A stretch of 64,000 nt of DNA from Alistipes putredinis DSM 17216. GTDB lineage: Bacteria > Bacteroidota > Bacteroidia > Bacteroidales > Rikenellaceae. Both the position numbers and the translations under genes were made by a program. The notes beneath the pieces are model-generated. The model saw nothing but the letters and a program-made list of their open reading frames with translations. It was not told the DNA's origin and ran no database searches. How positions within the stretch are numbered: the stretch's first letter is position 1; each line of letters begins with the position of its first letter. The stretch is taken from assembly GCF_000154465.1 (NCBI RefSeq), contig NZ_DS499577.1, positions 246,013-310,012 on the forward strand, given 5' to 3'. Below are positions 28,482 through 37,284 of this stretch, one piece after another.

Positions 28482-29813
28482 TTATCTGCGGAAGCCGCGT
28501 CCGGGTAATTTGGGCATTTTCATATTGCCTCCGGCGACGGCCTTCATCATCTTGTGCGTGTCTTCGAACTGCTTCATCAGTTTGTTCACCTCGGCCATCG
28601 TCGTACCGCTGCCTTTGGCGAGCCTTTCGCGGCGCTTGGCGTCGATGATTTCGGGTTTCTCGCGTTCGAGGGGAGTCATCGAGTTGATGATCGCTTCGGT
28701 CTGCTTGAATACGTCGTCCGAGATCTCGACATTCTTGAGAGCCTTGCCCATACCGGGGATCATCGAGGCCAGGTCCTTGAGGTTGCCCATCTTCTTGATC
28801 TGCGCGATCTGCCCCATGAAATCGTTGAAGTTGAACTGGTTCTTGACGATCTTCTTCTTCAGGCGGCGGGCCTCCTCTTCGTCGTACTGCTCCTGGGCGC
28901 GTTCCACGAGCGATACCACGTCGCCCATGCCCAGAATACGGTCGGCCATACGTTCCGGATGGAATACCTGGATGGCATCCATCTTCTCGCCGCTGGAGAT
29001 GAACTTCAGCGGTTTGTTCACCACCGCACGAATCGAGATCGCCGCACCGCCGCGCGTATCGCCGTCGAGTTTGGTAAGCACTACGCCGTCGAAATCCAGC
29101 CGCTGGTTGAACTCGCGGGCCGTATTCACGGCATCCTGACCCGTCATCGAATCGACCACGAAGAGCGTTTCGCCCGGTTTCACGGCCTGTTTGATCGCCG
29201 TGATCTCCTGCATCATCGCCTCATCGACGGCCAGACGGCCCGCCGTATCGACGATCACGACGTTGAAACCGTGCTGACGGGCGTATTTGATGGCATTTTC
29301 GGCGATCTGCACCGGATTTTTATTCCCCTCTTCGGTATAGACTTCGACTCCGATCTGTCCGCCCAGCACCTTGAGCTGGTCGATGGCCGCAGGACGATAG
29401 ACGTCGCCCGCCACGAGCAGCACCTGGCGCCCCTTCTTGCTCTTGAGCATCGCCGCCAGCTTGCCCGAGAAGGTAGTCTTACCGGAGCCTTGCAGACCGG
29501 CGATCAGGATGACCGCAGGCGTGCCCTCCAGCTTGATGTCGGTCGCCGTGCCGCCCATGAGTTGTGCCAACTCGTCGCGGACGATCTTGGTAATCATCTG
29601 TCCCGGCTTGACGGACTTGAGCACGTCTTGTCCCAGGGCCTTCTGCTTCACCTCGTCGGTGAAGGATTTGGCTACCTTGTAATTGACGTCGGCGTCGATC
29701 AGCGCCCGGCGGATCTCCTTGAGGGTTTCGGCGACGTTGATTTCGGTGATGCGGCCTTCGCCCTTGATCAGCTTGAAGGACCGTTCGAGTTTATCGGTTA
29801 AGTTTTCAAACAT
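28482..29813 (-). CDS. ffh: Signal recognition particle protein Ffh
   Basis: SRP54 GTPase that directs signal-peptide-bearing nascent chains to FtsY. The 443 residues have an N domain, a G domain with GLQGSGKTT, DTAGR and TKLDGD, and a C-terminal M domain (about 305-443) with several Met-rich helices (MGNLKDLASMIPGMGKAL) ending in a basic tail. A weak -7 box (TAGCTTTG, 29915-29922 on the minus strand) lies about 100 bases upstream. Confidence 0.98.
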   Translation of the reverse strand: MFENLTDKLERSFKLIKGEGRITEINVAETLKEIRRALIDADVNYKVAKSFTDEVKQKALGQDVLKSVKPGQMITKIVRDELAQLMGGTATDIKLEGTPAVILIAGLQGSGKTTFSGKLAAMLKSKKGRQVLLVAGDVYRPAAIDQLKVLGGQIGVEVYTEEGNKNPVQIAENAIKYARQHGFNVVIVDTAGRLAVDEAMMQEITAIKQAVKPGETLFVVDSMTGQDAVNTAREFNQRLDFDGVVLTKLDGDTRGGAAISIRAVVNKPLKFISSGEKMDAIQVFHPERMADRILGMGDVVSLVERAQEQYDEEEARRLKKKIVKNQFNFNDFMGQIAQIKKMGNLKDLASMIPGMGKALKNVEISDDVFKQTEAIINSMTPLEREKPEIIDAKRRERLAKGSGTTMAEVNKLMKQFEDTHKMMKAVAGGNMKMPKLPGRGFRR

Positions 29814-30057
29814 AGTTTCGGTTCGTTATCGTATGCCGGGAAACGGTGCCGCCCGACGCTGGAGCATTTTTCGTTTTGCGGAGCCGTCGTTGCAGTCGGT
29901 TTTTTCAGTCCGGACAAAGCTAAAGCGGTGTCGGGCAAATCGTTCTCCCTGTTCGGCCGTTGCAGGTCCGCTCCGGATTTTTCGCTTGCAAATATATAAA
30001 ACTATTCGCAGAATCGCAACGGAGGTGCTGATTTTCCTCGGTGTCGGCGACAAAGAC

Positions 30058-30083
30058 AACCCCTCCGAGTTTTCGGAGGGGTT
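30058..30083 (-). terminator. Terminator of the BACON/DUF4595 lipoprotein gene
   Basis: 11 bp stem AACCCCTCCGA / TCGGAGGGGTT, 30 bases past the stop. Confidence 0.85.
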
Positions 30084-30113
30084 GTCTGATGGGGCTGTGC
30101 CCGTGTTTTCGGT

Positions 30114-31982
30114 TTAATAGTGTGCGACGTAGATGAACCGGTTCAGTTGTTGGTAATCGTATTCCGCAGGCTCTACATCCGGATTGACCCGGAAGAGATA
30201 TTTTTGTGTAAATTCGTATTCGCTCGTAGGGCCGTTTTCGTCCGTATTTTCACCCATATACCGCAGTTCCGGTTCGGATACCGTGAAACAGTTCTTGTCG
30301 AGCGGAAGCATCGGCATCCAGTGGGTTTTCTGTTCACCGGTCGCAGGATCGAAGACTGTGCAGGAAGGATAGAACACGTCGAATTCCAGATTGACCGTGA
30401 AGCAGTTATATTCCAGCGTATAGACGAAACGGTGGGGGTTTATCTCGTTTTCACCCAGCGGAATCTCGTTGAAAGAGGTCGAAACGAGCCGGAAGTTGTC
30501 CGCTTCGTCCTGCGTGATGTATAGGTAGCCCAACACCGGACCCTCCTGAGTCGATGGGTTGATGTTGATCTGCCGGTATTCGGTTTTTTCGCTAGTTCTG
30601 CCGTCGGACATCGTGCTGCGGATCTTGGCGTAGGAGGTGTAGGCGTTTACACCATATTGTTTTTCGTCCGGATTATCTTCCCAGAAAATATAGGGAAGCG
30701 TACCTTCGTCCACGACTTCCTGTTTGGCCAGGTAGGGGATGTAATCGGGTTTCGAAACGGTTTGGGGACCGTAGTGGAGCGTATATTCCGTGCGCTCGCT
30801 GCCGCTGCCGCCGCCGTCCTGCCAGTTCTCTTCGATCACGATCGTGCTGACGCGGCCTTCGGCGTCGAACGTGTAGGTGTAGGTCGTAGTGCTGTTGCCG
30901 TCTTGACAGCTGGCGGGCAGGTTCTTAACGGTCGTACCGCTGATGCCGAGCAGCATGGCGGACTCCTCTGCATCGCCGATCATGAAGGCGCCTATGTCGA
31001 TGCCGTTCCAGGGGTTGAGGTGTTCGGTGTAGGAGAACGTCGTTGTTTCGTTATCCCGTCCGTCGATGGTCGAAATGGAAACGATGTTTCCGTCCTGCCA
31101 GGTAAGCGTCGAGGTCGAGTTCTCATCGGGATAGGAAGGGTTGCGGTATTCCAAGCGAGCCAGCGTGCCGTCGGCGTTGTAGGTGAAAGTCTGGCTGGCG
31201 CCGTCCGGGTCGGTGTAGCCGCTTACCAGACCGCTTGCATTCAGGCGGTATTCCTTGGTGTATTCGCCCGAGTTGGGAAGGGGCATTCCTTCGTAGCTGC
31301 TGCCGCCGATTTCGAACCATTTCTCTTCGTCTGTGATTTTCCCTTCGCTTCGTTTGAGCGTCCCTTCATAGGAGGCATTGATTTTGTCGGTCTGTTCCGA
31401 ATCGTAATCGTATTGGTCGTAACCGGTCAGAAGACCTTCGGCATCGTATTCGAAGAGCATGTAGCTCTTGTCGGTGCTGGAACCGTCGCTGTAAACCTCG
31501 GTGTAGGTCGTTTCTACCCAGGTCAGCCGGTCTTCGGGTGCTACGTCGGGATGTTCGGGCTTTTGAGGATTGTCGGGGTTATTCGGGTTGTCCGGATCTT
31601 CCGGTTCGTCTTGTCCCACGCCCCGCTGGGTGATGGAGATATTCGCGGATTCTCCGCCGCAGGAGATGATGACGACCGCCTGGCGGGATTCGGTCGTTTC
31701 GTTTTCAGTGAGCGTGACGGTAATCGTGTGCTTGCCGGCGTCGCCCGAAGTGGGGTTGATGGAGATCCAGCTTTCGGCACGCGAGGTTTCACGCACGGAT
31801 GCCGTCCAGCTCTGGGTCGTTTCGAAACCGATGGTATGGGACAACGCATCGGCCGAAATCGAGGCCGATAAGTTATCCTGAGGAATCAGAATGTTCTGAA
31901 ACTCATCTGTTTCGCTGTCGCTGCAACTCCCCCCCCCCAGCGCCAGGGTGATGAGAGCCGAGAAAATGAACAGTTTTTTCAT
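30114..31982 (-). CDS. BACON-domain lipoprotein with DUF4595-like region, G tract in signal peptide
   Basis: Protein of 622 residues with lipobox LGGGSC (Cys20), a BACON domain (about 35-120, SWTASVRETSRAESWISINP), a Pro/Asp/Asn-rich linker (about 120-145), and a region rich in YDAEGLLTGY and YNADGTLARL units resembling DUF4595 and YD repeats (about 150-395). An unassigned C-terminal domain follows. Function unknown; probably on the cell surface. Codons 15-18 are made by a run of ten G, so slippage would switch the reading frame inside the signal peptide. The upstream region carries tandem promoter repeats. Confidence 0.8.
   Translation of the reverse strand: MKKLFIFSALITLALGGGSCSDSETDEFQNILIPQDNLSASISADALSHTIGFETTQSWTASVRETSRAESWISINPTSGDAGKHTITVTLTENETTESRQAVVIISCGGESANISITQRGVGQDEPEDPDNPNNPDNPQKPEHPDVAPEDRLTWVETTYTEVYSDGSSTDKSYMLFEYDAEGLLTGYDQYDYDSEQTDKINASYEGTLKRSEGKITDEEKWFEIGGSSYEGMPLPNSGEYTKEYRLNASGLVSGYTDPDGASQTFTYNADGTLARLEYRNPSYPDENSTSTLTWQDGNIVSISTIDGRDNETTTFSYTEHLNPWNGIDIGAFMIGDAEESAMLLGISGTTVKNLPASCQDGNSTTTYTYTFDAEGRVSTIVIEENWQDGGGSGSERTEYTLHYGPQTVSKPDYIPYLAKQEVVDEGTLPYIFWEDNPDEKQYGVNAYTSYAKIRSTMSDGRTSEKTEYRQININPSTQEGPVLGYLYITQDEADNFRLVSTSFNEIPLGENEINPHRFVYTLEYNCFTVNLEFDVFYPSCTVFDPATGEQKTHWMPMLPLDKNCFTVSEPELRYMGENTDENGPTSEYEFTQKYLFRVNPDVEPAEYDYQQLNRFIYVAHY
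31929..31938 (-). repeat. G10 homopolymer in a lipoprotein signal peptide
   Basis: Ten G on the coding strand from the third base of Leu15 to the end of Gly18, two codons before the lipobox Cys. As written the gene is in frame. Confidence 0.9.
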
Positions 31983-32041
31983 ACGATAAAGAATTTGAAC
32001 GATAATTGGTTAAGTAAGTCGGGCAGTTTTGTCCGATCGTT

Positions 32042-32325
32042 GCAAAGATACGAATAAGCCGAGCGCAAAAGCAAATTTTATTTGCATTTTGCCGAGGCGG
32101 AGTATCTAAGACGAAGTCAAAGATACGAATAAACTGCGTGCAAAAGCAAATTTTATTTGTATTTTGCTGAGGCGGAATGCTTGAACGACGTTAAAGATTA
32201 GAAAAAAGCCGGGTGCGGAAGCAAGTTTATCTGCACTTTGTCGGATCGAAGCGTTTGAGGCGAAGCCAAAGATTATGAAAATGCCGAACAGAAATACAAA
32301 TACAAATATATTTGTATTTTGACGG
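32042..32325 (-). repeat. Four tandem family B units with progressive decay
   Basis: Units start at 32043, 32118, 32192 and 32267 (period 74-75). The first two keep CAAAGATACGAATAA and the palindrome GCAAATTTTATTTGC; on the minus strand each gives TTTG-N21-TATCTTTG (32043-32075 and 32118-32150), two complete promoters toward the lipoprotein gene. Units 3 and 4 are degenerate (TAAAGATTA, CAAAGATTA). The rest of the gap to 32471 shows no gene. Confidence 0.85.
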
Positions 32326-32471
32326 AGTGGTCCGGAGATCGTGCCCGTATGGGTATTTTCGTCTGTCGAATGGGAGGGTGGATGGCATTCGATCGTGCCG
32401 TCGGTGGCTGCGGAGGTTGCAGACGGACGGAAAACAGGGGCGATTGTCTGTGAACGGCGGGCGGATGCGGT

Positions 32472-33052
32472 TTACAGCAGCCCCGCTTCGTAATAGAGAA
32501 CGATCTGTTCGAGTACCTTGTCGTCCCCTTCTCGGTCGTATTCCGACTTGAGATTCTGTCCGAAGATACGCGATACGCTTTGCCAGAATCCCGCGACGAA
32601 GCCGCCCCGGAACTCCCGGAGGATTTCGTAAGCCGTGTATTTCGTTTCCGGTCAATCAGCTTCAGAAGCACGCGGCCCTGGGTACGGGTCATGTGTTTCA
32701 GCACGGGCGTGTACTCCTTTTTGATCGCTGCGGCGATGCCTTTGATGTATTGTTTCTGTTCCTTTTTCGTTTCGAGCCGGAGCAGTTCCGCCTCCATTTG
32801 AACCATTTGTGCTTTGGCGGCTTGGGCTACGGGATAGACTTTCTTCACCGCTTCGACCAGTTTGCGGTAACGGCGCAGGTCAGCTTTTTTGCTGAATACG
32901 AAGACGGGTTTTATGGGGACGACCGAGATCGTGTCGCCGTCGGGTCCGATTTCGAAAGAGGTGTGCCATCGGCCCGGCTGTCCGTGTCGGGCCGAAGCCT
33001 GCCCGGGCAGGGAGAGCAGCAATACCAGGGATAGGAAAAACCACTTTTTCAT
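32472..33052 (-). pseudogene. DUF4294 protein, apparent single-base frameshift
   Basis: Exported DUF4294 protein, starting at MKKWFF (33052) with a signal peptide ending ASA. The first frame is typical of the family up to TQGRVLLKLIDR. At about 32648-32650 one base, most likely a G on the coding strand, is missing. In the next frame the expected ending follows at once (ETKYTAYEILREF, FWQSVSRIFGQNLKSEYD, DDKVLEQIV) and stops at 32472-32474. Without correction the frame runs on through about 130 meaningless residues to 32273. It is either a recent loss or a sequencing error. Family function is unknown. Confidence 0.85.
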
Positions 33053-33148
33053 CGGAACCGGAATTTTCGTACCTTTGTCAGGATGAAACACAAGGGCGGA
33101 GAGGGCGCTTCTGTCCGAAGCGGACGGATTTCGAATCCTCTTCGCAAT

Positions 33149-33310
33149 TCAAAGATAGTGAAATGTGAGGGCAATTGTGAGAACTTGTTCTCGAAAATTG
33201 CCGAACCGAATCCTATCTTCTGCCAAAGATAGTGAAAGCCGAGCGAAAACGGGACTTGTTCCCGGTTTTCCGAGGCGCCTCCTATCTAAAGCTATGTTCA
33301 AAGATAATGA
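33149..33310 (-). repeat. Tandem family A palindromic units
   Basis: CAAAGATA occurs at 33150-33157, 33224-33231 and 33299-33306 (spacing 74 and 75), separating two units with cores GAGAACTTGTTCTC and AACGGGACTTGTTCCCGGTT, each flanked by GCCGA-type arms. On the minus strand each box is TATCTTTG, the first of them 100 bases upstream of the DUF4294 gene. Confidence 0.85.
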
Positions 33311-33346
33311 TTCTGAATTATTAACGCAATAAAAAACGGTTGTATT

Positions 33347-33721
33347 ATGATGGAAAAAGGACTTTCTGCACAAAGTAAGGTAACGGTCGATGGCGGCAAC
33401 GTGGCTGCAACGATGGGATCGGGCGACTTGCAGGTATTCGCTACGCCGGCTATGGTGGCCCTGATGGAAAATGCGGCGATGAAGGCTGTGGCTGACCATT
33501 TGCCGGAAGGTTCGACGACCGTCGGTGCCGAGATGAACGTGACCCATATCAAGCCTTCGGGCGTCGGTGCCGAAATCGTCGCATCCGCCGTGCTGACCGA
33601 AGTCGAAGGGCGTAAGCTCACCTTCAATGTCGGGGCCCGCGATGCCGAAGGGATGATCGGCGAGGGGGTTCACGTCCGCTATGTCGTTGATCGTGAGAAG
33701 TTCATGTCCAAAGTTCGCTGA
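33347..33721 (+). CDS. Hotdog-fold thioesterase, FlK-like
   Basis: Single hotdog domain of 124 residues. It follows the pattern of the fluoroacetyl-CoA thioesterase-like family: FATPAMVALMENAAMKAV (the Thr and Glu of the active site), TTVGAEMNVTHIKPSG (the His) and a strand pair with GRKLTFNVGARD. Such enzymes hydrolyse small acyl-CoAs; the physiological substrate is not readable. The start is 33347 or the next Met codon at 33350. It stands alone. Confidence 0.85.
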   Translation: MMEKGLSAQSKVTVDGGNVAATMGSGDLQVFATPAMVALMENAAMKAVADHLPEGSTTVGAEMNVTHIKPSGVGAEIVASAVLTEVEGRKLTFNVGARDAEGMIGEGVHVRYVVDREKFMSKVR

Positions 33722-33837
33722 TGCTGAATCTTGTCCCGGAAGCAACGGAAGGAAAAAGTAAAAAAGGCTGTCCAACAAGTTTTTTAATCCTTTTAGAATC
33801 GCGTATTCGGAAAAGCTCTCGAATAAGCAGTACAAAT

Positions 33838-33878
33838 AAAAAAGGGCTGTCTGAAACTTGTTAGACAGCCCTTTTTTT
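33838..33878 (-). terminator. Terminator of nhaD, part of the GGCTGTC repeat family
   Basis: 15 bp stem AAAAAAGGGCTGTCT / AGACAGCCCTTTTTT with a 10-base loop. A related one-armed sequence (AAAAAGGCTGTCCAACAAG) is at 33761-33779, after the thioesterase gene. Confidence 0.85.
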
Positions 33879-33891
33879 GTTGTTATGCTCT

Positions 33892-35223
33892 TTAGCCCAG
33901 CAGCAAATGTTCGAGGAAAATAACCAGCATGCCCGCGAAATACCCGGCCAATGCCAGCAGCGTGATTTTACGCAGGTACCAGCCGAATTCGATCTTTTCC
34001 AGTCCCATCGCCACTACTCCTGCGGCCGATCCGATAATCAGCAGGCTGCCGCCCACGCCGGCGCAGAAAGTCAGCAGGTGCCAGAAGATACCGTCCTGTA
34101 CGAACGCCTGCATATAAACCGGGTCGAGGCTCGAGGCCAGGGCTGCCGTATCGACGACGGGGTACATACCCATACAGGCAGCCACCAGCGGCACGTTGTC
34201 GATTACGGCCGACAGCAGACCGGTGATTCCGGCGATCGTATAGACTTCGTGTACGTTTTTGTCCAGGAAGTCGGCGAAGTCGGTCAGCAAACCGGCGCTC
34301 TGCAATGCTGCGACCGACATCAGAATACCCAGGAAGAAGAGGATCGTGGGCATATCGATATGTTTGAGTACTTTCGACACCCGGTTTTTGATAGATTCCT
34401 CCATGTTCTGTTTGTGGTCATAGACGAGCTCCGTGAAGACCCACAGCACACCCAACGATATCAGCATGCCCAGGTAGGGCGGCAGTCCCGTTACAGCCTT
34501 GAATATGGGCACGAACAGCAGCCCGCCGACACCGAGAACGAGAACGAAGTGGCTGAAGCGCGGGCCGACGAACGGCGGCAGCTTGGGCGCCGTGTCTAAT
34601 TTTTCGGGATGCGCGTTTTCGTCGGGAATATAACGGCAGGCGATGGCCGTGGGAATGATTACCGATACCAGGGCCGGGAGGAACAGTTTGGCCACGAGCA
34701 GGCCCGAGGTGACGTTGCCCCGCATCCAGAGCATGATGGTCGTTACGTCGCCGATGGGCGAAAAGGCACCGCCGCTGTTGGCCGCGATGACGATAACGCT
34801 GGCGAAGATCCATCGTTCTTTCTGTCCGCTGATCATACGCCGCAGCAGCATGATCATAATGATCGTCGTGGTCATGTTGTCCAGCACGGCGGACATAAAG
34901 AAGGTGATGATCGATAGCAACCAGAGCAGTTTGCGTTTGTTGCGGGTTTTGATGTGGTCGGTGATGACGTGGAATCCTCCGTGCCGGTCGATCAGTTCGA
35001 CGATGGTCATGGCGCCGATCAGGAAGAAGAGTATTTCGCTCGTATCGCCGAGTTGCTCGATCAGTTGCGTGCCGATCTGGGCGTCGTTGCCCAGCAGACT
35101 CAATACCGTCCATAACGCACCGCACATCAGCAGGGCGATCGCGGCCTTGTCGATGCGTAGTTTGTGTTCGAGCGCGATGCAGAGGTACCCGAACACAAAA
35201 ATCAGAATCATGGTTATAATCAT
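33892..35223 (-). CDS. nhaD: NhaD-type sodium/proton antiporter
   Basis: Membrane antiporter of 443 residues with about 12 segments, exchanging Na+ or Li+ for protons. NhaD features seen: FFLIGAMTIVELIDRHGGF, the conserved SAVLDNMTTTIIM (charged Asp and Thr cluster in the membrane), NSGGAFSPIGDVTTIMLW and a C-terminal GLLSAVIDNVPLVAA that mirrors the first inverted-repeat motif. Length is normal. Upstream there is 150 bases without a clear promoter box. Confidence 0.94.
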   Translation of the reverse strand: MIITMILIFVFGYLCIALEHKLRIDKAAIALLMCGALWTVLSLLGNDAQIGTQLIEQLGDTSEILFFLIGAMTIVELIDRHGGFHVITDHIKTRNKRKLLWLLSIITFFMSAVLDNMTTTIIMIMLLRRMISGQKERWIFASVIVIAANSGGAFSPIGDVTTIMLWMRGNVTSGLLVAKLFLPALVSVIIPTAIACRYIPDENAHPEKLDTAPKLPPFVGPRFSHFVLVLGVGGLLFVPIFKAVTGLPPYLGMLISLGVLWVFTELVYDHKQNMEESIKNRVSKVLKHIDMPTILFFLGILMSVAALQSAGLLTDFADFLDKNVHEVYTIAGITGLLSAVIDNVPLVAACMGMYPVVDTAALASSLDPVYMQAFVQDGIFWHLLTFCAGVGGSLLIIGSAAGVVAMGLEKIEFGWYLRKITLLALAGYFAGMLVIFLEHLLLG

Positions 35224-35372
35224 ATCTTACTGCATTGAATTATCGATTTTATCGATGGAGTCGGAGCGCCGCAATCCCTGTGCCGTAGTGGGTGAGTCCG
35301 GTGATTCGGGCCTTTATTTTTCACTTTTTTCGTGGAAATTTTTCGCAGGCTTACCATTCGCGGAGGATTTTT

Positions 35373-35403
35373 TTTGAAATTTCGATTCTTTGCCGTACCT
35401 TTG
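35373..35403 (+). promoter_or_regulatory. Promoter of tRNA-Gln
   Basis: TTTG (35373-35376), 19 bases, TACCTTTG (35396-35403): exact Bacteroidota consensus, 21 bases before the tRNA. Confidence 0.85.
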
Positions 35404-35424
35404 CACCTGCTTTCGAGCATCGGA

Positions 35425-35497
35425 TTGAACTATGGTGTAATGGTAACACAGCAGATTTTGGTTCTGTCGTTCCTGGTTCGAGTCCAGGTAGTTCAAC
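35425..35497 (+). tRNA. tRNA-Gln (anticodon TTG)
   Basis: 73 nt cloverleaf: acceptor TTGAACT pairs perfectly with AGTTCAA; the anticodon loop TTTTGGT gives TTG; the T arm carries GGTTCGAGTCC. The CCA end is not encoded and the unpaired 3' base is C. Confidence 0.95.
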
Positions 35498-35530
35498 ACT
35501 GTCGTTCGTAGCCGAAGTCGCTGCGACGGG

Positions 35531-35558
35531 AAAGGCCGGATTTCAAAATCCGGCCTTT
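35531..35558 (+). terminator. Terminator after tRNA-Gln
   Basis: 13 bp stem AAAGGCCGGATTT / AAATCCGGCCTTT followed by T. The stretch from here to 35782 shows no gene. Confidence 0.85.
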
Positions 35559-35782
35559 TTGTTTTCGTGCATGGCACAAGCGGCGAATAGGCGCGTCGGA
35601 TCCGATGTTTCAAACGCTTGATAATAAAGTATATAATCATCTTTGTTTTTGTTGGCGCATCCTTTTCTCATCGGGTTGCCGCTTTCGAAAGACGTTGTTG
35701 GGCGTGCCGTCGGATCATCGTATTTTTCCGAAAAGGTTTCTGCTTTTGCCTCTGCCGGGGTGGGCAGCACTTTCCTTTTCAT

Positions 35783-36193
35783 TTAATCGCCCGTTACCAC
35801 AATCGGGCCGGGCGACCGACAGACATCGGCAGCGCCATTTCCGGGAGCGGTGCGACTGACGGTATAGCTGCTTTTGTTTTTCCTTTGTTTCCCCGGATTT
35901 TGGAGAACCGGACCGTTCTCGGGTTTCGTCGTAGCCGTTATTGTCCGAGGGCCTGACGCCAACGCCTTTGCCAGCTGGTCGGGACAGGATGTTCCCCGGC
36001 CTTTGCAGTCGATGCCTTCGAGACGTGCGATCACGTCGGCAGCCTGCATCCCGCGCGTCAGCAGACCTATTCCCTGGGTATTCCCGTGACATCCGCCTTC
36101 GAAGCGGACGCTTTTGACGATATCTCCCTCCAATTCGATTTCGATGGATTTCGAACAGGTACCTTGTGTCTTATAAGTGAATTTCTTTGCCAT
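35783..36193 (-). CDS. TSCPD-domain protein with frameshifted C-terminus
   Basis: Small protein of the TIGR03905/TSCPD type, function unknown: the family signatures KTQGTCSKSI, GGCHGNTQGI and GTSCPDQLAKAL are all present by residue 79. Family members end about here. In this sequence one extra base (one of the C at 35959-35960 on the plus strand) shifts the frame and adds some 57 low-complexity residues. Without it the protein would end LAKALRQALGQ with a stop at 35938-35940, a normal length of about 85. The conserved cysteines suggest redox or metal chemistry. A -7 box (TATATTTG on the minus strand, 36213-36220) lies just upstream. Confidence 0.8.
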   Translation of the reverse strand: MAKKFTYKTQGTCSKSIEIELEGDIVKSVRFEGGCHGNTQGIGLLTRGMQAADVIARLEGIDCKGRGTSCPDQLAKALASGPRTITATTKPENGPVLQNPGKQRKNKSSYTVSRTAPGNGAADVCRSPGPIVVTGD

Positions 36194-36410
36194 TTCGAAA
36201 GAATTTCGTACGCAAATATACGAATAAATGGATATTTTCAGCGTCCGATGTGTCGGCGTGTGTGTTTCCGTGCGTACCGGGAATCCATGGCTTTTGCGTA
36301 TTCGAATCCGTCCCTCTTCTCTTGAGCCTCTTATTTTCGGTTTTTTGATTCTGGCCGGCCGGTTTGGTTTTGCTATTTATTTCGGGCGACGACCGGATAA
36401 TCGTATGTAA

Positions 36411-36442
36411 AACTCCCCTTCCCGATCACGGGAAGGGGAGTT
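36411..36442 (-). terminator. Terminator of yajC
   Basis: 13 bp stem AACTCCCCTTCCC / GGGAAGGGGAGTT with a 6-base loop, 20 bases past the stop. Confidence 0.85.
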
Positions 36443-36461
36443 CTCTTGTCTCAGTACTTTT

Positions 36462-36785
36462 TTATTTCTGCTGTTGCTGCTGCAGGTCGCTCGTGTCGGC
36501 GACGACCATGTTTTTGTCGATGCGGAGCGTGACGTTGCCGTCCACTTCGATCAGGAGGGTCGTCTCCTTGATCTCTTTCACTACGCCGTAAATACCGCCG
36601 GCCGTGATGATCTTGTCGCCTTTCTTAAGGCCGGCCCGGAATTGAGCCATCTGCTTGCGTCGCTTCGATTCGGGGCGCCACATGAAGAAATACAGAACCA
36701 GAATCATCAGGCCGAGCATGATGAAGAGCGAATAGCCGCCGCCAGCCTGCGGTGCAGGTGCTGTCGCTTGAAGTAAGTTAATCAT
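36462..36785 (-). CDS. yajC: Preprotein translocase subunit YajC
   Basis: Accessory subunit of the Sec-DF complex. The 107 residues have one membrane segment (about 19-38, SLFIMLGLMILVLYFFM), then the conserved RPESKRRKQM and a soluble domain with KGDKIITAGGIYGVV. The C-terminus ends in a Gln run (QQQQQK). In relatives the gene follows nusB and a DUF1573 gene; here it is separated from them by 500 bases that carry repeats. Confidence 0.95.
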   Translation of the reverse strand: MINLLQATAPAPQAGGGYSLFIMLGLMILVLYFFMWRPESKRRKQMAQFRAGLKKGDKIITAGGIYGVVKEIKETTLLIEVDGNVTLRIDKNMVVADTSDLQQQQQK

Positions 36786-36959
36786 AGTTTTCTATTAATA
36801 TTAATGTTTAGTCTTTTCTTTGGATCGGGACGAGCCGGGACAGGCGACGTGCCGAACTTAATTCTCGTTTTTTCTTCCGGACAGGACGCTTCCATCTGAT
36901 CCTCGGCTGTTTCGATCATCGGTTGCTCTCATCTTTTCGGACCGGTAGCCTGTCTTTTG

Positions 36960-37075
36960 CAAAGATTGCCGAACTGCCTCCTGTTCCTGCAAAGATAGTG
37001 AAAGCCGAGAAGAAAACGGGAGCTTGCTCGCAGTTTTCCGAGGCGTATCCTATCTTCTGCAAAGATAGTCAAAGC
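36960..37075 (-). repeat. Family A palindromic unit(s)
   Basis: CAAAGATA at 36990-36997 and 37060-37067 bound a unit with core AACGGGAGCTTGCTCGCAGTT and arms GCCGAG / CCGAGGCG; a truncated unit precedes it. On the minus strand the boxes face yajC. The remaining 200 bases to 37284 show nothing recognisable. Confidence 0.75.
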
Positions 37076-37284
37076 CGGGTGTCGCACCAAATTATTCGAA
37101 CGCTGGCGGCAGGTTCTGCCCGAACCGGTTCTTCCCGATCGAAACTCGCACGTACCGGGGATTCCTTCGAATATATCGGGGGATCCGTATTTCGGTTGCC
37201 TCCGTCGGATTTTCCGGTAAATATAGTTAAAATTTGCAGGAGTCGCAGCCGTTCGGCGCTCCTTTCCTGCGAATTAACAATTTC

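Noticed and set aside
32042..32325. Regular 75-base spacing considered as a CRISPR array
   Set aside because: The units are palindromic along their whole length, no unique spacers separate them, and no cas gene is near.
32273..32471. Reading the DUF4294 frame through to 32273 as a genuine C-terminal domain
   Set aside because: That stretch is repeat DNA and low-complexity; the true C-terminus is visible in the other frame and stops at 32472.
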